A stretch of DNA of 64,000 nt, taken from positions 43,742,129 to 43,806,128 of the forward strand of contig OY743180.1 in assembly GCA_963555705.1 (NCBI GenBank). The letters are read 5' to 3'. The DNA comes from Ligustrum vulgare. Its lineage: Eukaryota > Streptophyta > Magnoliopsida > Lamiales > Oleaceae. Position 1 is the first letter of the stretch. Each line of letters begins with the position of its first letter. Shown here piece by piece: positions 58,785-64,000 of the stretch. The position numbers and the translations under genes are program-made. The notes under the pieces were generated by a model. The model searched no databases and was not told where the DNA came from. It saw only the letters and a list, made by a program, of their open reading frames with translations.

Positions 58785-59778
58785 GGAAAATGATCCTCAA
58801 AGCTATAAAGAAGCTATATCTTCTCCCGATGGTCATCTGTGGAAAGAAGCCATCAAAAGTGAAATTAATTCTATCCTACAGAATCATACCTAGGAATGGG
58901 TAGATCTTCCACCGGGCTGTAAACCTTTGGGCTACAAGTGGATCTTCAAGAAGAAGATGAAAGCGGATGGATCCGTTGATAAATATAAAGCTCGGCTAGT
59001 AATCAAAGGTTATAAGCAAAAAGAAGGCTTAGATTACTTTGATACTTATTCTCCTGTGTCGAGAATAACATCTATCCGGATGATAATTGCTATTGCGGCC
59101 TTGAGAAATCTGGAAATACATCAGATGGATGTAAAAACAGCTTTCCTAAATGGAGATTTGAATGAAGAAATCTACATGGAGCAACCAGAGGGGTTTTCGG
59201 CTCCAGGTCAAGAAAGGAAAGTCTGTAGACTGGTTAAATCACTTTATGGGCTAACGCAAGGGCCGAAGCAATTGCATGAGAAGTTTGATAATGCTATGCT
59301 TTCTAGTGGCTTTAGAATCAACGAGTGCGACAAGTGTGTATACGTTAAGGACACTAATGATGGATATGTCATATTATATCTGTATGTCGATGACATGCTC
59401 ATTGTTGGCAGCTCTAATAAGATTATCAAAGCCACTATGAATATGTTAAATTCAAAGTTTGACATGAAAGATATGGGTCTCGCGGATGTCATCTTGGGAG
59501 TAAAAATTACTCGAACTCCGAATGGACTTGTGTTATCTCAATCTCATTATATTGATAAGATACTAGACAAGTTCAACAAGTCAGATACCACTGTGGCCAG
59601 GACTCCAGTGGATTTGAGTCTCCATTTATCCAAGAATACTGGGGACGGCGTGTCACAGTTAAAATATTCTCGGATAATAGGGAGTTTAATGTATTTAATG
59701 ACTTGTACGAGACCGGACATAGCATACTCAGTTAGTAATCTGAGTCGCTACACGAGTAACCAATGTGCTATCCACTGA
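58785..59778 (+). pseudogene. Copia reverse transcriptase region
   Basis: The frame resumes about 58785, is stopped by TAG at 58891-58893 where the family has a tryptophan, and is open again from 58927. Motifs KARLVIKGYKQ, HQMDVKTAFLNGDL and the catalytic YVDDM (YVDD at 153-156 counted from 58927) are intact. A tryptophan usually seen after PKQ is a leucine (PKQLHEKFD). A one-base deletion near 59776 ends the frame. Confidence 0.92.
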
Positions 59779-60236
59779 AAGCTATTTTTAGGGTGTTACA
59801 TTATTTGAGGTACACTCATGATTTTGGACTGCATTATTCTAGATACCCTGCAGTAATCGAAGGGTATGCTGATGCAAATTGGATATCAGATATGTTTGAC
59901 TCCAAGTCTACTAGTGGATATGTCTTCACTCTTGGTGGTGCAGCTGTCTCTTGGAAATCGTCCAAACAAACTTGCATCGCAAGATCTACAATGGAATCAG
60001 AATTTATCGCGTTAGATAAAGCAGCTGAGGAAGCAGAGTGGCTTCGGCAGTTTGTTGAGGATATTCCAAGATGGTCAAATCCTGTGCCTGCAATTTGTGT
60101 TTATTGCGATAACCAATCAGCAATTGGCAGGGCACAGAGCAATATGTATAATGGTAAGTCTCGACATATTCGAAGACGACATAATACCATTCGACAACTA
60201 CTCTCACAAGGTATTATCACTCTGGACTATGTGTAG
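59763..60236 (+). pseudogene. Copia RNase H region
   Basis: RNase H motifs [17 protein letters not shown] and CDNQSA are present. TAG at 60234-60236 ends the frame; sequence beyond it (NIADPLTKGL) continues the normal end of Copia pol, so the stop is premature. Confidence 0.9.
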
Positions 60237-60891
60237 TCAAATGATAATATTGCGGATCCGCTAACCAAAGGGTTAACTCGAGAACTGGTTGTCAAAGCAT
60301 CGAGGGGAATGGGTTTGCAGCCTATGACGTTGAAAGGTGTCATGGTGGAAACCCAACCTAGCTGAATGGAGATCCCAGGATCTAGGTTCAAAGGGACAAC
60401 TAAATCATGTATATCTGTGTAAATCACTGAGAAGGTTCTCCTTCTGCTCATTCCTATGGTGCTTACAGTGATTGAAAGATATAGGTTAAGCTATGCTTTT
60501 AATGACTCTTAAGCGTGGTGGTGAGACGCTGAATTAAGAGGTCACCTATGTGAGTGTGAAGTGGGGCCGCTTCTGTAAGGATTGGGAAGGCTACATCCTT
60601 GAACAAACACTTGCAGAACCAGGCGACGTGTTCATGGTCAAAATGAACACAACATTGAGAACTAAGTTGTGTCTAATGGTCCTGTGTGAGATCTATTGTC
60701 TTGGTTTACACAAATGGCGAAATAGTTCAAGGCATCTAATCCACTGGTTTGCTAGTAATACCCGATAGATTTTCACAAGGGAAGGTTCAAAGCTAAAATG
60801 CTACCTATCCTATGGAGGATTGATTTGATTTACTCTCTCTCCTTATCTCTTGGGTCTCTGGTTTTCGCAAATTTTCATTCACGTGGGGGAT

Positions 60892-61387
60892 TGTTGGAAA
60901 ACTGATTGTCAGTTTCAATAATAATATTTCCATCAGTTTCATTTCTCATTCATTTCCAGAAGTTACAAAATTTTGTTGAATGGAAAATTTACTTCATCCG
61001 TTTTTTCCCATTTCATCAGTTTTTCAAATTCTGAATAAATGGAATTCATTGCTGATGGCCTATAAAAGGCAGTATACTTCTCGGTTGAAAAAAGAAGACA
61101 ACATAGCAAACAAAAAGAATTTTTCCAGCCAACTCTTCCAATTTTCAGCAGCATAAATCCTTTTCTTTCTTCGTTCCTTGCCAAAGTTCTTCGAGAGATG
61201 GACACACTAGTTCGACAGGAGGTGAGCGTAGTGCAACATAAACCGACAACCCATTGTATCCTGGGAATCGAATACCGATCAAAACCTCGTGCACCCCGGT
61301 GAGGCGGCGAATTCGATTTAAGGAAACCGTGTGAACACGGGCCTTCGGTTTGATTTATTTATTTGATTCTCTAAATTTTCCCCAACA
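60892..61387 (+). repeat. 3' LTR of the Copia element
   Basis: Follows the polypurine tract GTGGGGGA; starts TGTTGGAAAACTGATTG and ends TTTTCCCCAACA, directly before the target duplication GCTAG. Confidence 0.96.
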
Positions 61388-61680
61388 GCTAGTTGTACAA
61401 TTCTTGTTGACAAGGTGCTTGACAATTCTCGTTTCTCACGAGATTATGGAATGAAAATATCGTGATATTTTGGAAACTAAAAATTTATTTTTTGATCGTG
61501 AATTTCCATTTCAGAGTGGGCTTTCCTTTTCCATTGAGTTTCGCTTTTGCTGCCTTTATTATTATGTTGAATTTGACTATCTTATATCACATTTCATAAT
61601 GTGCTGTAGATTTTGTTTATGATTTCTGAGCATTTAGTTTAAGCTTATTTATGTCTTCCTACCTTAGTTATCTCATTTAA

Positions 61681-61875
61681 CAACTAAACATTACTAATCC
61701 CATATGCATTTCAAATAAACTGGCAAAAGAGTTATATCACTACTAAACATTACTCATTCCATATGCATTTCAACTAACTGGCAACGGAGTTATAACAACT
61801 AATCTGGCAACAAAGTTATAACAACTAAACATTACTAATCCCATTTGCATTTCAAATCAACTAAACATTCACTTC
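61681..61875. repeat. ~60-bp minisatellite, about three units
   Basis: CTAAACATTACTAATCCCATATGCATTTCAAAT...CTGGCAACAAAGTTATA recurs at about 61684, 61743 and 61824, the second and third separated by an extra partial unit. Confidence 0.8.
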
Positions 61876-61963
61876 TTCGAATAAAAACGCCCTACAATTT
61901 TACAAATGTCGCAAACATCATGCCCTAATCTAGTAACTTCCCTTTCTCTTTCTCGTTTGGACT

Positions 61964-62313
61964 TTATTTGTTCTTGCGAAACGTTATCACGTTTACTTCC
62001 ACGCCGTCTTCATCTGAGATCCGTGCACATGTTTTGAGTAGGCGTGACAAATCATCATTGTCTTCTGCTCCACTTTTTTAACTTCACTCACTTAGCTCGA
62101 TGATGTATTCTGCCATTCAAAGAATCGACAGGTCGTTTGGCTACAGGAGTAGAAGATCTTCCATGATTTCCATCATTTTTTCTGCCTCAAACAGTCTCAC
62201 AAATCCCTCACCACATATAGGACAATGCCTCTTCGTTGGGCAATCATACAACTAGTGTCCTGCTGTCTACAGCTGTGACAGATTCCATAATTCTTTCCCC
62301 TCATTACATGTTC
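61964..62313 (-). pseudogene. Zinc-knuckle (CCHC) protein, 3' exon, apparently broken
   Basis: After a TTTTCAG acceptor the minus strand reads RGKNYGICHSCRQ; one frame over come a GH (tag) LYDCPTKRHCPICGEGF segment and FEAEKMMEIMEDL. Allowing a one-base shift this is a CX2CX4HX4C zinc knuckle followed by a CPIC pair. A further piece ends LLKTCARISDEDGVEVNVI...KNK and TAA at 61964. The shift and in-frame stops indicate a pseudogene. The intact relative is not one I can name. No upstream exons were identified in 62314-63260. Confidence 0.5.
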
Positions 62314-64000
62314 CTGAAAATTTCATTAAAACATTATCAAAACCAAACACTAGTGTAGGTCTTTAAGTCAAGTCGAACTAAGATGTTATACAAGTAAGTT
62401 CCTTCCGACAATAGCATTCTTATTCCAGCAACTTATGCTCATTCATCTGACATGAAGTATCAATTACTGCTACTTGATTAAAATCTCAGCAATATAGCTA
62501 GTAAAATTAGAAGGTGATCTTGAAAAAATGAATCCTGAAAATTTCAATATTATAGGATGCTGAAAATGAATGAGCAGGAAATATAAGGCACCATGCCAAC
62601 AACTAACAAATAACAACAAACTTTTGTTTCCAGTTTTTTATATTTAACTTGACTAGTTTTCTGTGTGGGTATATATTTTTAGTAAAGAAGGTAGTTTTAT
62701 CATGTTTTCTTTTTTGTATATTGGTCCCTCTTAGGAAAGTCTACCTAAAGCAGAATACCTTTTCCAACCCTATTCTCTAATTGCAATTGATTTTGATTGC
62801 TACCAATTTTACTGGTTCCTTATCCATAATCCAGTGGGAGAAAACGATATATATGCTCCAACAAATACGAACTAGAACTACAACCAATGACCTAAAATTC
62901 CCCCAACATCTCAGAGCATATTTTCGTGCCCTAAATTGGTGAATCACGTGTAGGAACACTAAATTCATACCCATTTTGCAGTCATTTAAAGGTAGGATTT
63001 CAGTTCCAGGTACTTACCCAGGCTACCAGACAAGTATCCCATATCACGTCGCCCGTTAATTTCACGATCGAAGAGTGTGCAAGGTCGGAGGTGATGAGCG
63101 ACGGAGTCACTGCATTTGCTTAGATGAGAGAGATTTTGAATTCTAATTGAGAAAATCTTGCGAAGAAGGTAGATCCATTGCCACCAGATGAACGGAGGTG
63201 ATGAGCGGCGGAGTCGATGGTTTCTTGCGGATACAATGGTTTTGAGAACGGAACATCATATTTTTGAATTATTGGCTTCTGAATTGTTTAGGTATATATG
63301 GCACGTCCATACCCATTATTTCTTGTACAAAACAGGGGCAATTCAGTACTTTGGCTTTGTGATTGTCAAGCAACTTGTCAAAAGGAATTGTACAACTAGC
63401 ATTATAATATGAAAATATGTTTTCGGTTTCCCTATTCTCCTCTTCGTGTCTCTCGAAGTTTCCTTTCTTCCACTTTCTTCAAAGCCTATACTGGTAAATC
63501 CTAACCCCTCATAGAGTTGTCGAGTTGGTGGAGTAAGTTAGCTCGGAGGTCTTTGGTCACTAATTTGACCCTCCTACCAACACTTTCTCCGTCGAGCTTG
63601 TTGCATCAAGTTTTCCTAGTGTAGTTTACTTGGTTGGCATGATTTGCAGACCATTGCGTAGCTCAAGAGTTTATCTAGTGCGTCAGTGAGTAGGGATTTC
63701 AAGTTCCCTCGTAAATAAAATAAATTAATAAATGGTAAACCCTAATTTCGAGATTGGCAATGTAAGAAGAAATGAAGGCTGAATTCACGAACAATGGTTT
63801 CATTCTCGATGACTAGGAAGAAGTTCGCAAACAATATGAGATATTTTTTGTTTTTCAGCTTTTCTGTTCGAAAATACCCTTTACAAGAACTGTTATTATA
63901 ATTGTTTTATTTTTTAGGCCTGACTCTTTGTATAGAGTACAAGCTTGACTTTTCAGATCTCGTCTCCAGTTGGGATGTTTACTCTCTTAACAGGTCGTAG
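62314..64000. other. No gene identified
   Basis: 63040-63240 is less AT-rich and has two copies of GATGAGCGRCGGAGTC (about 63093 and 63200). It may be a leader region of the zinc-knuckle gene on the minus strand or another gene. 63240-64000 shows short open frames without recognisable domains. Confidence 0.35.

Larger units (their letters stand above)
54667..61387 (+). mobile_element. Full-length Ty1/Copia retrotransposon, inactive (6,721 bp)
   Basis: Two LTRs of 494 and 496 bp (TGTTGG...CCAACA) are flanked by the identical 5-bp target duplication GCTAG (54662-54666 and 61388-61392). Gag, protease, integrase, reverse transcriptase and RNase H occur in that order, the Copia arrangement. A polypurine tract GTGGGGGA (60883-60890) precedes the 3' LTR. 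By eye the LTRs differ at about 15 bases plus one 2-bp indel, near 3 percent. The coding region has three frameshifts and two premature stops, so it cannot move on its own. No canonical methionine-tRNA primer site is seen after the 5' LTR. Confidence 0.97.

Overview
The window is nuclear DNA from a flowering plant, most likely a eudicot. Genes have introns with GT-AG borders and AT-rich intergenic DNA. They include a plastid outer-envelope protein (OEP24), a plant dUTPase and a plant-only DUF1195-type protein, alongside a nuclear tRNA-Glu. The rest is dominated by plant transposable elements: Helitrons, hAT, PIF/Harbinger, Ty1/Copia, Ty3/Gypsy and MITEs. The species cannot be named from the sequence.

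Layout. 1-749: last three exons of an unrecognised gene. 1.7-1.9 kb: worn Helitron 3' end. 2.3-4.85 kb: satellite-like array with a period near 167 bp. 5.75-11.23 kb: a 5.5-kb low-complexity block, C-rich then GTCAC-repeat on the left, mirrored as GTGAC-repeat then G-rich on the right, so the whole behaves as an imperfect fold-back structure. 11.7-15.2 kb: OEP24 on the minus strand, complete in three exons. 15.6-32.7 kb: three Helitron-like elements lying head to tail. The first carries fragments of several unrelated genes (RPA-like, cellulose-synthase-like, SHPRH-like helicase, LRR receptor kinase and unidentified exons) and is itself invaded by a hAT element and a Gypsy LTR. 33.2-35.8 kb: a PIF/Harbinger deletion derivative with TTA target duplications. 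38.8-44.0 kb: a five-exon gene encoding an 804-residue protein of uncertain identity, with two E2F-type boxes upstream. 44.7-47.3 kb: hAT remnant and a Copia-type lone LTR. 48.9-50.9 kb: a three-exon DUF1195-type gene. 53.06-53.75 kb: dUTPase in three exons, also with two E2F-type boxes. 54.1 kb: tRNA-Glu(TTC), minus strand. 54.67-61.39 kb: a full-length but dead Copia element with GCTAG target duplications. 61.96-62.31 kb: decayed zinc-knuckle gene fragment.

Working together. The host genes form no pathway cluster. The dUTPase gene and the 804-residue gene share the same pair of octamers (TTCCCGCC and TTGGCGCC) just upstream, which suggests both are S-phase controlled. The most unusual parts are the Helitron concatemer with its chimeric gene-fragment cargo and the 5.5-kb fold-back minisatellite. 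All exon joins, repeat counts and LTR differences were worked out by eye; no alignment or database search was run.
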